Made by a program: the position numbers and the translations under genes. A stretch of 64,000 bases of DNA from Loripinus fragilis (Eukaryota; Mollusca; Bivalvia; Lucinida; Lucinidae): the NCBI GenBank assembly GCA_964019695.1, contig OZ026526.1:14350754-14414753 (forward strand). Direction: 5' to 3'. The notes beneath the pieces were generated by a model. It was not told where the DNA came from and did not search any database. It worked only from the letters and a program-made list of their open reading frames with translations. This document shows positions 34,001-49,000 of the stretch, piece after piece (the stretch's first letter is position 1; each line of letters begins with the position of its first letter).

Positions 34001-37000
34001 AATGGAACTGTTAGTATGGAAAATATGTCTTCTTTATGTATCAAGTGGCGCTATACCTAAACTCTTCACGTTGTTTAACTTTAGAACTGACAATTTCGGT
34101 GGTGTTGAATATAGGTATTTTCTTATTTTATCTCTATCACATCGTCTTTGCAACCCCAGTCAATCTTCAAAGAGCTCATAAAAGACAAATATGATAACAT
34201 GTAGGAATTTAAAGAATTGTACTCATTGAGCACTTAACATCGCCACAATAAGACTGACAAATGTCTCTGTTAAATTTCTATTTTCTACCATTTTCAAGAT
34301 GTCGGATCGTACACAAGAGAAACTGTCCACAATAAGAAAACTTACCATCATCCCATGATTTTATTCCAACATAACACACATGAGATATATTTACTTGCGC
34401 ATTTTCTTATATTCAAGTGGATTCCACTCCATTTAAATTGAATATTCACTGTTATAACATTGAAAATTTTCCAATAGGGTCATCATTGTAAACAACATTT
34501 TTAAAAATGTTGGCGAAAGATATTTATCTAGGCTGAATATCAGAGTCCACCCAATATAGGGTTCCTGTTCATACTTAACTTATTGGAGAACTTTCTGAGG
34601 ATAACTCCAAAATTCAGGACTGAGGCTGGCTTTCCATAAAAGTCAGTATCTCAATACTGAATAAGTCGAGTAAAATATAACTTTTAGCTTGTCTAAAGAC
34701 AGACAAATAGTTATATTGGAATTATTTAGTATGGTGCGAATTCTGCAAGTTTATGAAGTTTTAAATTTCTAAAGAGCAGGATTTTTTTTTAAATGTAAAC
34801 ATTGCATACTGACGTCTTGTTGCACAAGTTATGACATTTGATAAGTATATTTTATTTTATATATTTTTTGAGAAAACCAGCTTGATACTTGACTCTCCAA
34901 CTTGTTTAATAATCTATTGTGTAAGGCCACCTTCATAAATTTCTCCAACCTGTTTGACAATAGTTCCCAGTAAAACCACGAGAACACCTGCATCGACCAC
35001 TGGTACACTCTCCTCCATTTAAACAGTCCAGCGAACAGTAGTTGGCTACAATAGAAATATGGTTCCATCTTTAATGCTTCGTTGCAATATGCCATTGTAG
35101 GTAAACATGACAATTGTAGAACCAATTACTTTATACTCTGTGACGTAAAGCATCAATATCCAGGAATAAAATTCTGATTGTAACAGGCCAATTGTTACAT
35201 TTCATATATTTAGTCAAACATTCAGACATTTGAATCTGGATGATATGATCGTTTGATAGTAAAGAAAAAAGATAGAACTAACAACAGAATCTGTTTGTGA
35301 GTTTGTTCTTGAGAAATAATAGAAAATGCAACTCCACAAAACTCATTCATGGCTAATATGGGTTTTTTTCCAAACCAAGTAATACAGGTTTTAACATGTT
35401 TTGTGTTTTAACAACAACAGATCCTGGGGTGATAAAATGCATTTACCCCCCCCCCCCCCAACCCCCTTGTGGCTTAGGCTGTGGTCCATTTTAAGGTGGT
35501 GATTCTGTTGTTGTTGATTTATTGTTTTTATGTACCTCCCGTTTTTTGTGGGGGTTCTGTGTTGGTCATTCTTTTGGTATGCATTACTTTGTGCCCTTTC
35601 TAGTTTTGCAATCATCCTGACGAGGAAGAGAGAGAGAATTGGTTGCTTTGCTTTGTCTTCCTTATTAAAATAAGAAAGAGGGCAAAGATCAGGAATCCAG
35701 ACAACTTCACAATAAGACATCACAAACGAGAGCCAAGAGGTCAGCCCTTTCCCAGCAGGTGGCCACAAGGCAGCAATGAAAAGACACAAAAGCATGAGAA
35801 ACACAAGACACAAAAACACAAATGATCCACAAAAAGTACCACCTTGGAACGGTCAGTAAAAATAATTGACTTGAGGGTTTCACAGCGCACAACCTCACCC
35901 TTAGTTGAGATTTGGATCAAGACACATAGATGTCATGTTAATGTTCTGTGGCTCTTCCTCATGGTGTAGGGTGTGATTGTGGTATTTTCTGGTCATACTC
36001 ACTTTTTTTATAAAACAATTGCGATGATAAATCATCATCTTTATGAACTTCATGAGGCGTGTCATCCGTTTTTTTATAATTGAATATATTTCAATGTACT
36101 CGATTCACTAAAATCCAGTGAATACAATGGCTATGATTAATTTAATCCCATGACTTTAATATTTCTTATTTACTTAAATCTCCCCTAAATTACGACTTTC
36201 TTTTAAATGTTTTTTATGACTTGAATTTAACTAAACATTATGTAAGAAACACGTTGTTTTCCTTTTCTATCTGTGTAGGTATTTATAGAGTTTTAATCAG
36301 ATAAAAAAAAGTATATACCTTTGCAAGTTCGTCTGTCTGTCTGAAGGGCCATTCCAACAGGACAAGAACAATGGAAACTTCTAAATGTATTTTTACATTC
36401 AAATTCACAGTAATCTTTTTGCAGGAAAAGGCATTCATTCACATCTGAAAATAAACATTAAAGTGGTAGCATATTTCAACACTAAATAATTGACACTAAA
36501 AAAGCAAAGTTTTTGACAGAATAAGGCTACATGAATAACAAATTCTATAAAAAATGAATTGTTCATAATGCCATTACGCACGAAGGATAAAATAGTAACA
36601 ACATATTCGCCTGTTCCTATACAAAGTAAGAAAGAGGGCAAAGATCAGGAAATGATACAATCAAGCACTACACCTGACCCGGGATACCAATGGGAAAGTG
36701 ACAACTTCACAATTAGACATCACAATCGAGAGCCAAGAGGTCAGCCTCTTAAATGCGCCACAAGACATAGAGGATATCCAGGGAATGGAATAATGGAAAG
36801 AGATTATACACACAATCCTGAGGATTGGAATAATAAGAGCATTAAATGAAATTTCGTTTTTAGAAAAGCAACAAAAACCCCAAACGAAATATATATTAAA
36901 CTACCAGCAGCAAGAGATATTTGTATATCTGCATACTTAATGATACTTTCTTATACACCACATAATTGAATAGGATAATCATAGTACCACCGATATTCTA

Positions 37001-40000
37001 CTTACATTTTATTAGCACACAAAATGCACATCTCCTAATTTAAGTATAGTACATTCACACAGTGTAATGTGTTAGGGTTGCAGTGGTATTTTTCATCCCT
37101 CCGACTTGACCTGCTTAATCTTCTCAAAGAAAAAAGAACAACATAACATGTACCTTCATTGCATGCTCTCCCTGTGATTCCTAACGGACAGATGCATGTA
37201 CCATTTTTACATGTGCCACCATTAGCACAATCTGGATTGCAACCAGCCAATAGAATCTCTGGATCAATGTCACATGGTCTTACACTACCTGTCTTGGAAC
37301 ATTCTTCACCATCACATTCGACACCATCTGCAAACAATAAAGTTGTGGGAAAACTGTACATTATTTAGGACACTAAACTATGGAAACTAAATAAAATGGT
37401 TAGATGTTAGAGATACTTATGGAAATCAATATAAACTAATACGCATCCAAAACAAAAGCTTGAGGGTAGTGTATACATGAACTATCAGACACAGACATTT
37501 TTAAATAAAAACTAACAAACATACTTGTATAGATGTACCACGACCTCTGATTAATGACCTTTGGGTCTTTCTCTTTCAAACGATTGATGGAGAATGCGTC
37601 AAATGAGCCAGTCGTGCTTAAACATCTGTGTATGTCAACACTTTTACAGAAAATGTAAATAAATACCTGAAACCTTTTTTCTAGACCAACATTTCAATAT
37701 TGTTAATACAGTCACGCTTCAAAGCTTTTGTTTTATCTGTACATATGTATGTATTCATCGTTTTCGCAGACAAAACCCCTAATGTAAATTTAAATGTTTC
37801 TATCCATCTCTTTTGTACGAATAAGAAATATTTGTAAAGTTTACTTAATAGTAGGGTTAGAGTGATATTATTGTAAAGTGCCAATTCAAATCAGTACAGT
37901 AATGCTAAATATATGCAAGAAATCATTCTTTAATTGGAATGATTAGTTCATCACCATTTCTCCAATACATTAACCCTTTGTATTCTGATGAATTTTCTCA
38001 TACAGATAAATGCAATATACGATGGGCTTGTCCATTATATATTTGAAGGGGTCACAGATAGAAATTACGAAAGAATTAATTACTTCAGTCCTTAAAATTG
38101 TATTTATCTTAGCAAACAGTGCAAACCCCGATGGAATGCAGCACTATGTTGCATTTCATCTCGGTCTTCTTTTTTTGCCAAAGTACTGGTTTAGGGGTTT
38201 CCAGTATACAATGGGTTAATTTTCAATGCCCCATGTTACAATAAATTATCATGATGACCAGTCATTGAGGATGTATTAGTGCAATAAATCCATTGTCATC
38301 GTAATCCAAATGCACTTTTACTGTTGACTTGGTATGTGTAAGTCAAATGAAGACCCTTATTATATAGCTTAAGATCAACGCATAAAATGAGGGTCACTCA
38401 CATAAACATTTAGAAATTCACCATAAAATATACACAATGTGATTATATCACGTCACACAGAATACTTAACATATTTGTTATTAAGAAACTGATAAACTTA
38501 AATTAACAGTTGGTGCTAAAACGGTGAAGTGTTCTTTGTGCGAAAAAAGCTGAAAAATAATGGTAAAACGATTCAAATAAGAAAGAGCGTTTTCTGACAA
38601 ATTGTCTGAAATGTTCTGCAATAAAAATGCATTTGTTGAAAGTTGTTTAATTACTGGTATTATTTATATGGACCGTTTTTGCGTTTCTATACGTTTGCAT
38701 ACTCTTTGCCTAAGCATTAGAGAATGAGTCAACAGCATTTTAAAAATGTAATCACCTGAGATGGTCAACAGTAAATTCTTTTGAAGAATCCTGACCAATA
38801 TTTGGAAGAAGAAGAGATTGTTTGTGGTAGTTCTATTACTGTGAAAGTACCAGGTTAGTAAAATGATATTCACTGAAATCATATTTGATGATAGGGCTGT
38901 CATGTAAATGTTCATAATTTGTAATATAGTGAAATGTACTTTAACATTGAATGACAGCTTGATCTATGACATGTAAAGAGACAAATACAATGAGCATACT
39001 GCTTGATAAGCATTAATTTCAATATTGATTTTCCTTGTTCTTTCAACATCATATTTAGTTGGTACACTTTAGACTTACTTCATAGACAGAGGCTATTCGA
39101 TAATTCCAACATATAAGACCATTCCAGCGTGTACCAACTACGTATGTTCAACGGATCAGAGATTTAAAACCCTCAAAAGACAATAACTTCACAATTATTT
39201 TGCTGCTTTAGTGAAATCAGAATGGTGAAATAAACACGTAGTCATGTAGTTTGGTATTCACCTGGATGGCAATAGTAAACGAATAAATAAATGCTATTGA
39301 CGGCTTAATTTGTGAAGTTTCATTGACATGAAATGCTAATTTGGTTGTTGTGTAGTTGCTACAAATGCAAGGAAATATACAAACTATAAAACATGTGCAA
39401 AATGCACGGGTTTCATATACAGTATAACCTGAAAAATTCGAACTTCATTTTTTCGAAATACTCGTTAATTGGAAATAAATTTAGGACACACTTGATTCAG
39501 AGAATTTGGATCTATTCATAATATATTTTAATAATTGTATAATAACATGTGTTGTGGGTGCGTAAAAGAAACGTCTCAAGAAAAAGGAACGTCTCATTGA
39601 GACGTTTCTTTTAAGTGCCCAAAATAAGTAAGGGTGCAAAGATCAGGAATCTATACAATCAAGTACCACACCTGACTCAGGATACCAATGGGAAAGTGAC
39701 AAACTCACAGTAGACACCACAAACGAGAGCCTAGAGGTCAGCCCTTTCCCAGCAGGTGACCACAAAGCACATATAAACAGACGCGCACAAAGACATAGCA
39801 AACACAAGACAGAACAAAAACATAAAAGATCCACAAAAGAAGTACCGGCTTGGAACGTTCAGTAAAATATTTTACTGGAGGGCTTAAACCAGTTTTACGG
39901 CGCCAACATATATTTCATAGAAAAAAACCCTGATGATTATTATTTTGGAGGGTTATATACTTTTATGTCTACCTCCCTATAATTTGAACTACTGATAATT

Positions 40001-43000
40001 AGAAAGAACCCCTCAAGTCCTGAGGACTTCAAATGTATTAGATTTGACTGTATTTTTTTTTTTAATATTCTGAGGTTGATTTCTAGAAGGAATAGCCAAC
40101 CTTTGCCTTACCACAGCCTTCTTCATCTGTGATCTGTAAAATACACCCAGATGTTCCATCAATATCAGTCAGTTTATACCCCGTTTCACACTGAGGCTCT
40201 TGAGATTCTGCCATTTTATTCAAGCAATCAGGAGTAAGCTGGTTCCCCAAAGGGATACAATCAAGATCTGAAAAACACAACTTTGTTAGCTAGCACATAT
40301 TAATTATACAGAGGGCTATTGAAGTCACTAGGGCATTACTGTGAGAATGAAATAAGTGATGAGTCTGACCATGTTTGACTGAACTAAGACAGTTGTGCTA
40401 TTTAAAACCTTGTGAATAAATCTATATTACATATGCGTTGAGTTGGAGGATATAAGATAAAATGCAAGGTTTGACAACCATTAAATCGCGTTTTTTTTAA
40501 CAAGTTTAATCAATCCAATGATACAAGAGTATCCATATTAAATTCTTTTTATCATGTGACACTAGACCAATTTGAAATCACATTTTGGTGCGAACGTTAA
40601 GATTTTGTCATTATGTACACAACGTTATTATGGGCGTCATTACAAGATGTTCCTAAAATAAAAATCACTTGTGGTTTACTGATTTTTATAATGACATTAT
40701 ATAACTCTCAGATGCCTCATCGTGAGATAAAGTGTGTGATATGACTTTTGGCTTCAATGATGTTATTTGAAATAGTATTCATAAAAAGTCTCAAACCTAA
40801 TTCTGGCACACAAGCAGGCGAAATCCCTGTGATCGACAGAACAAACCCTTCTGGACAGTGTACACTTATTCTTTCCCTTCTACACACCAACTCCTCCCCG
40901 TGCTTCACTGCCCTATATCCTTCTCCACAAGCAGCACTTGCCTTGTCTAGACTGAGGCACACTGGTATACCTTTCTCATCAGTTAAGGCAACTTCACCTG
41001 GTCCACACTGTGTATTAATCTGTTTCTTCGATGTGTGAGTAGCTTTAGTTGGCAAACAAAAGAAACCATTGGGGAGCTGGATAAGAACTTCTCTCTCTGA
41101 AATCATACATTAAACCAGCTCATATTAAACAAAATACTTGTATTTTGTTTAATATGAGCTGGTTCAATGTATGATTATATACATGTATATATTAAAAAAT
41201 GAACGAGTGGTTATGAAAATTAAAAGAAAGTGCTTTTGTTGGCAAACAAGAGAAACCATTGGGGAGCTGGATAAGAACTTCTTTCTCTAGAAGAAGAATA
41301 AATGAAGCAAAATAATAAGTTTTCCCACTTCCTTTGGGAGACTTAACAAGTAAGTAAAAAACAGTGAGTATAAAAATGAACAAATGAATATAAAATATGA
41401 ACATGTGAGTGTAAAAAAAACCCCATTTGATCTGAAAAACAAACATGTACATATAAACAAATGAACTTGTAAATATTCAATAAGAACAAGTGAATATTAA
41501 AGAGCAAATACTATTTTTAAAAAAGTCCACATTACTATAAAAAGAACAAGTAAATATAAAAAGAGGAAATAATGTAGAAAAAAGTCCACAGAACTATAAC
41601 AAAGAAAAAAGTGAATACAAAGAAGAACAAGTGGTAATTAAAAAAAGAACAATTTAGTATAAAACAACGACAGCAGCAAGCTAGTAAATATGAAACAAAT
41701 GTTACATTTAATATTGATTAGAATGTTGTATCATTTGCTAAGACTGAGTAGTATATGTACAAACATAACCACCTCAGATTTTCCCAAATACTATTTTTAA
41801 GTCATATTTGTCAACTTTAGCTGAATTTCCCTTGTTCATTGTATCTTAGATAATTACCTGAACATTGTAGAGATGCCTCAAACTTAGTTACACAAGCATA
41901 ACCACCTCCAATTTTAACAATTACTAATTCTGGCTCACACGTGGTAATATCAGATGATGGTACGTCATGAGTTTCACAGTAAAAGTTTCTCATAGCTTGC
42001 GACAGAATCTGGCCTGAACTACACTCCCTCACATTTGTGTGGTGACCAGGATCAACTTGATTTCTGTAAATGCAGTCAAATCCATCTGTTCTTTCGACCA
42101 ATTCCTGTCCAACTGGGCATAAATTGTTCATATTTAAATCTTGGCATATTCCAGAAACTTTAATAAACCCAAAAGGACAGTTTGTGACGTCAGTTGTGCA
42201 GGTGATTCCATCAGGACCAATTACTGGAACTTCTCCTTGTTGACATTTGGTTTCAATATCAAGGACACATTGTCCATACTTATCATAGATACCAGATATA
42301 CACTTGCCCTTTTTAGTGAATGGAAACCCACATCTCTGCCCATGTTCAGTAGTAATCAGAGTTTGACCTTTAGGGCACTCAAGATGATCACTTTGGTGGG
42401 TATAAACACAGTCAAAGCTGCCTGTTTTTGTCTTTATTAGTTTCCCACCCTGACATCGAGGTTGGGCCTGAACTGCTTTTGATGATGGTATGTATTGACA
42501 CACCCTGAAACGTAAAAATAAACATTCAACACATACACACACAACACACAAGAGTATCATGCAACATTTCTGTCACAAACTTTTAAATTTGTTTGAATCA
42601 ATATACAAATGGTTCAGCAATTTCATAAAGTATGTTTAACGCTAATACAAATTGAATACATATGAGCCAGTGCACGAGATTTCCAACAATGTGGTATGTG
42701 CGACCAGCAAAGCCTCAGATCAGCCTGCGCATATACGCAGTCTGATCAGAGCCTTTGCTAGTCACTTGAGTATTCTATGATTGTTAAGCTACTGACTGAA
42801 CATCGTTTGGAGTTTCTACGCTTAAAAGGAGGCTGCACATTCTCACCTGAGTCTTCACTTGTCAAAATGCTACATTGTTGGAAATCACATGTCAGTGCTC
42901 AAATGTATATAATTCGATTGTGACTGATCGTTCAAATCTACACAAAATCATTGGTAATATCCTACACTGTCTGTTATATCATAGTAAATTTCGATAATTG

Positions 43001-46000
43001 GTTGCCATTTTATAAATGCATTTGAACAATACAAAGAAATATTTACAGTTTTGCTTATGGATGTGAAGATGAATATTTGACATTCAAAAGTGTATCGTAT
43101 CAAATAGGATGTCAGTCTATCAATCTGAAACGATTCATTATATTCATTAAATACACTACCTTCCAACTGAAGTTTGTAAGGGCACAAGGCCATATGGACA
43201 AGGCATTTCTGTGTTCAATGTTGTTGTACTTGTTGTAGTTTGCGTAGTGGTGACTGTATCCTGGCATTTTCTACCTGTATCAGTGACTACCACTTCAGAT
43301 CCAGGTGGGCAGTTGGACTGATGTATGCACTCTATTCTGCCATTCCTAGTCTCAGGTACCATACCAGAAGTACACATTGGTCTGGGTTCGATCCTGTCAA
43401 CACAAATAAATCCAGTTTCTGTTTGCATGGCAACCTGAAATGTAAAATATGGGCCTCGTCGCGAGAAAACCTGTCTTCAGGGTTTCCGTCAAAACGAGCT
43501 TCAAACCAGTCTCCTCAGCTACAGAGACTAGCTAGAAAATCGAAATTTTACCTGTAGCAAGGTTAAATATTGTACTTTCCAAAAAGCAAATATCAAAGGC
43601 GCTGATCAGACTGCGCAGATGCGCAGGCTGGTCTGCGCCAGTGTTGTTCGCAAACCCCCTAAGACAGGCTTTCTCGCGTCGGGGCCCATATGTGCCAGAA
43701 AATATTCTTTCAACCCATATAAGCCTAGAGTCCTTTTCGTGCGAACACTATGTCTGATTACTGTCTACACTAATTACAACCCTTAAAAACGAAAATGGAC
43801 TAGTCCAATTAATAAGAGTGATACATTCAATTCAGCATAAATGGGTTAAGGACACATTTTCACATTGGTTTTTATGACTACAGTTTCTACTTGCCTCATT
43901 AAGTTTTCAATAATAAATCTTGAATATGGAAGATATACAATATGAGTATGCCACTTACCAGAGAATAGCCAATTATGAGCAAGAAGGTAGGGGTAACATA
44001 TGAAGAGATGACGCACTGTTCTTGGTTTTGTTTGTTTGCTTGGTTTGATGTCTTACATCCCAGTCAATAGCTATGGTCATGTCAAGTCGGTCAGTTCACC
44101 TAACCACACTTGTTCCTGTGCAGTTAACCAGTACTTCATGCGCATACTTTCACTTGTAACTGACAACAAACATTCTTGTATCAGCGGAAGATAGAGAATG
44201 ACCATACAAATTAGTTCATGATCAATCTCCACGAAAGTATGGGACGGGGCCTATATCGAACTCCTGATCCCTGGATCTGCAGTCTGACTCACTACCTACT
44301 GCCCTACGAGGCCTTGGGATAGCTGAAATTATTTTGAAAATATTAAAACAGATTGCATTGCTTCCTGCCAAAATTGCAGTTTTCTCTACAATAGAAACGC
44401 AAACTGCAATATTAAAATTGTTTCAGATAAGATTGTTAATATACTGAGATTGTATACAAAAACACAGTATCCGAACACAACTATTGCTTGCTGATAAGGC
44501 TGGCTGATTTGGATTGAAGGGAGATGAATAAGGTTGATGAGAAAATGAGTACACAATGGAATTCTCGGTATGCACTGTAAATGAATTTAGATTTGTACAT
44601 TGTAATTTTTTTTTTATCTCCAGCCACCACTGAGTTTAACCCTTTGTATTCTTATGGATTCTTCCTTTTGGTATGATACAATAATCTTGGGATAGTACAT
44701 TTTACATATCTAGTGGTGTCAGGTTATAATTATCAACAAATATTGTATTCTTTTGTCTGAAGATATTTTTTACATTTATAAACAGTTTTGACCCTAATTA
44801 AATGCAGCATTATGCTGCATTTCATCTGGGTCTTCACTGTTTGCAAATATAAACTTGTTTAGTGGGTTTCCAAATACAATGGGTTGACGAGGAAGAGTTA
44901 GCTGGTTGCTTTGCTAATATTGTTTTTCGGATGTCTTGTTATTGTAATTGTTCTGTGGCTCTTCCTCTCGGTGCCATGGTTTGGTATGCAGTGTGTGATT
45001 GTGGTATTTCCTGATCATACTCACTTACTTTTTGAATATTATTTGAAAGGGCTTCAAAATACTATACCTGGTCATCACCACATTTCTTGTCCAGCGCTGG
45101 TATCTGGCTCTTTTCAATATGCGGATGAACACACACGGTACCATCTAAAGTGTCCATGGGAACCAGTCCATCACTGCAAGTCCCATCTTTTGTGCGATAT
45201 ATTTCTACACAGTCTATACCATGGTCGCTTTCTATGGGAATGTGGCCAGCTGGGCACAATTTTCGATGAAAAGGCTTGGCCTTCACCGGGACGCAGAATT
45301 CCCGCCCAACTGTTCTCACTAGTTGTTCACCTTCTGAAATACACAGACAAGCAAAACATTTTGGTCAATGTATGAAGTAATGGTGCTCATCACATATGCG
45401 TATTTAAAATTATTAGTTTAAACATATTTTATTGCAATATTTTAGATATACATGTATGTAATGGGGTTGGGCCACAAGTTCTATCAACATTCGTTAACCC
45501 TGAAAGCGCCAATCACGACTGCAGCAGATGACTAATTTTGCGACATCTTTCCTAGTTTCAGAAAAAATAAGGCATGATATTACATGAGAATTGTCTGCCA
45601 GCAGACAATTCTCATGAAATGTCATGCCTTATTTGTTATTTTTGAAAAAGCGGCAAAATTTGTAGGTGCCGCTTTAAGGGTTAAAGCCCTTCCGCAGTAA
45701 AAATAATATGGGCCTCCATGCAGGAAATCCTGTCTCCAGGTTTTTTTGACATGGTAAAACTCATTAGGCTGGAATTTTTTTAATTAGTTGATTTACAAAC
45801 CCTCCCACTGTAATTTTCCGTAAAGTAGGGAAAAATAAAATTTAATTTTTAAAGCTATTTTTTTTTATTTTATCCACCGACTGTAAATATTATTTGTTTC
45901 GACTGTAAATATTATTTTTCGTTGAAAAAATTAATACATTTTTGAGATTCTGTCTGTGTATTTTTGAGAGTGACACTGTTAAAAGTGATAGTCCTGTCCA

Positions 46001-49000
46001 GATTTTTAGAAAAAATATGAAATATTTAAATACTTTAAATATTTAATACAGACTGGTGGTTTTTACCTTACTAGTTTTACTGTTTTTCTGGAAATATTAA
46101 AAAAAGCTCTGAAAATGGCCAGTCAACTGGTCATTTTCAGAGCTTTTTTTCATCCCCTCGACCCTAAATCTGAAAATTTTGTCCCGTAAATCAACTAATT
46201 CAAAAGGTTCTGGCCTTAGTCTGCTAGGCTACTGGTACTAGCTAGAATGTTGAAACGTTACCCAGCGCAACCTTAGATATTATACTTTCTAGAGAGCGAA
46301 TCACAAATGCGCCGATCAGACTGCGCGGATGTTGTTCGTATGCAACAAACATAGTGAGTATGATCAGGAAATACCACAATCACAAACTGCAGACAAACCC
46401 ATAGCATCGTGAGAAAGAGCCACCAGGAAGACAAACAAAGCAAAGCAACCAGCTCTCTCTTCCCCACCGAGATGATTGCAAAACTAGAATGGACACAAAG
46501 TCATGCACAACAAAACACAGAACAATTACAGAATCCCACAATCAATGGGAGTAACAATCAACAGCGAATCAACAACAACAGAGCCATCGCCCAAAGTTGG
46601 GTTGGTCCACATTTTAGCATCCATGTGGATATATTCAGAGGGTTAAGGATCAAAAGTTTTGCCTGAGCCTTCACCAACTTCAATATGTTGTTTTGCGAGC
46701 AGGTTAGGCTCTAGCATGACTGCGTGGATTGGCAGGCTCCTCTGAGCCGTCACTATTCTCCAATGTGATTTATACCATATTTTTGGGTGCTGGCTCTATT
46801 AGTTTATCTAGCAATGAGGCACAATGCGTAGCGAGTTAGTTTGGTTTTCTAACTTTTACTGTTTTAAAGTGAGGTTTGGAGTTTGAACCCTGCTTTCGTG
46901 TGAATTATATTCCCCAACGCTGGTTTATGTAGAGCAAAACTGTGTATTCACTTAGATGCAAGTTTCTTATGAGAAGTCTGGCCAAAAATTGTACAATCAG
47001 ATAACTGAATGCAGTCATATGACTTAAAGCATGAAACACCTAATCAAACAAGCAAAAACAAAGAGCAAGAAAAATGGAAGTTCAAGCGTATTTTGGTAAG
47101 GAATGCCAAGATCTATTTGCTCACTAACAGACTTGCTACACAAGAAAAGAAAAAAGAAAATGTTATAACTTATTTTAGTGATACGTTTCTTAACAATTTA
47201 TCATTTAACCCTTATAGTGCCAAGAAAAAAATCCATCTGAAAATGTCGTCTGCTGAAGTCGTCTGCTGCAAATAATTGCCTAACATTACTGACGAAATAA
47301 GTATAGAAGCAAATAGTGTGGACCCAGAACAGACTGCTCCTATAGGAGTAGTCTGATCTGGGTCCACACAGAGGCTTCCTAAACATTTCAACAGATGAGA
47401 AAGCAGACGACTTTTGTAGCTATTGGCTCTTTACGGGTTAACTATAGAAAAGATGAACCCAAAAATCAACAAAGGTTACATATTTGGGTCAGCATTCCCC
47501 CCCCCCCCCCCCGAAAATTATAAGTTTGACAATACCTTGACATTTCAGTTCAGGGTACACTTGGATTTCCGGTTCCCTTTCAACATCCCCATCTGGAGGG
47601 TGACACAGAATCTCTCCTCTTCTATTTTCTTGAACATAACCAGGAGGACAATACAAATCCTTATCATTTGTCTCTAGGTGGAATCCAATTTCATCTGGTA
47701 TTTCAATGAATTCGTTTTCATCTATACACAAGTCATCTCGACATTTAGGATCATCAGACAAAGGTCTTTCATTCTGTGTAGCCAAATGATCGACGTTTGA
47801 GGATGCATATCTTTTATCTTGCATGTTGAAGATATGATTAGCTGATTCAAATGTGTCTTTAGCATGTTTGTTTTCAAAACCTGCCTTTTGTGCATTTGGA
47901 CACAAAATCAACAATTAATCCTTAAAGTGCCAACCTCGTTTCCAGCAGATAACACTTTTAAACATCTGTCTATATTTTTAAAGTATTTGATTTGAAATTT
48001 CTGCTAGTGAGTTGGGTCTTTAGTACAGAACGTTTCTAGCAGCAGACAAAATTTGGGGGAAAAGTTCTGTAGTTATATTGTTCCTCTTTGTTTTGAAAAA
48101 TATACATACTAACCTAGTGTCATATATTTCATGATTCTTTTTAATTAAAGGTAGCATTCATATATTGCTGCAGATTTGGGTTTAATAAAATGGTTTTGAA
48201 TATAACAATTATAAATCTTAATTTTTGGTCGCTTGTTAAAAGAACTGGATGATTTTGCAAACATATCAGGCATAAAAGAAAAAATTGTGAAGACAAAACT
48301 TGTATAGATTGGCTCAATTAAATTGACACTACTTCTATTAATCTAAATGGAAACTTCTATGGGGCGAATACTATTAATTTCTGTATTCAATCACTTGTTT
48401 GATACGTCACCCAGCCTGAACATAAACTAATTGATATCATTAATAAAACACTCTTTCAACATTTTTGGAGTAATAAAGTAGAAATTAGAAGAAATGTGGT
48501 TATGAAACAATGTTCAGATGGAGGCTGAAAATGGTGAATTTTACTGCCACTATTGAGGCGTTGAAATTAACATGAATAAAGAGGCTTCTTTAATCAGAGA
48601 GTAAATGACAGGACTTTATCAAAACTTTTATTGAGTCTGTCAAATCAATAGGATGCAATATAGAATTAATATATCGAGAAAGAAATGAAAAATAAAAAAA
48701 ACCTTTTAGAAAGACGTTGTCTCTAGCTTAATAAAGCTTATTCAAAAATTAAATTGATGTTGAAATGGTATTAAAAAGTATTAGGTTTACAACCAAAACA
48801 TATTGATTTGTGGCAGACTGTATACTACGACAAATTGTTTAAAAAGGTGTGAGATTTATCAACGATTTAATTTTTAATAATTTTTAATAAATGAAAAGTT
48901 TTTCAGATAACAAGATTTTAAAAAAAATAATTATACTGCTAACTCTGAGATAATAAGGACACTTTAAGGCATGAATTAGTTACATATCCACTCATTCTAT

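Noticed and set aside
33206..34181. 100-residue ORFs on both strands in the intron
   Set aside because: Composition is that of random AT-rich sequence, there are no domains, and one depends on a non-ATG start.
45062..45375. Plus-strand ORF at 44911-45375 (154 residues)
   Set aside because: Its second half is antisense to the two-cysteine-module exon 45068-45333, and the first half lies in an interspersed repeat.
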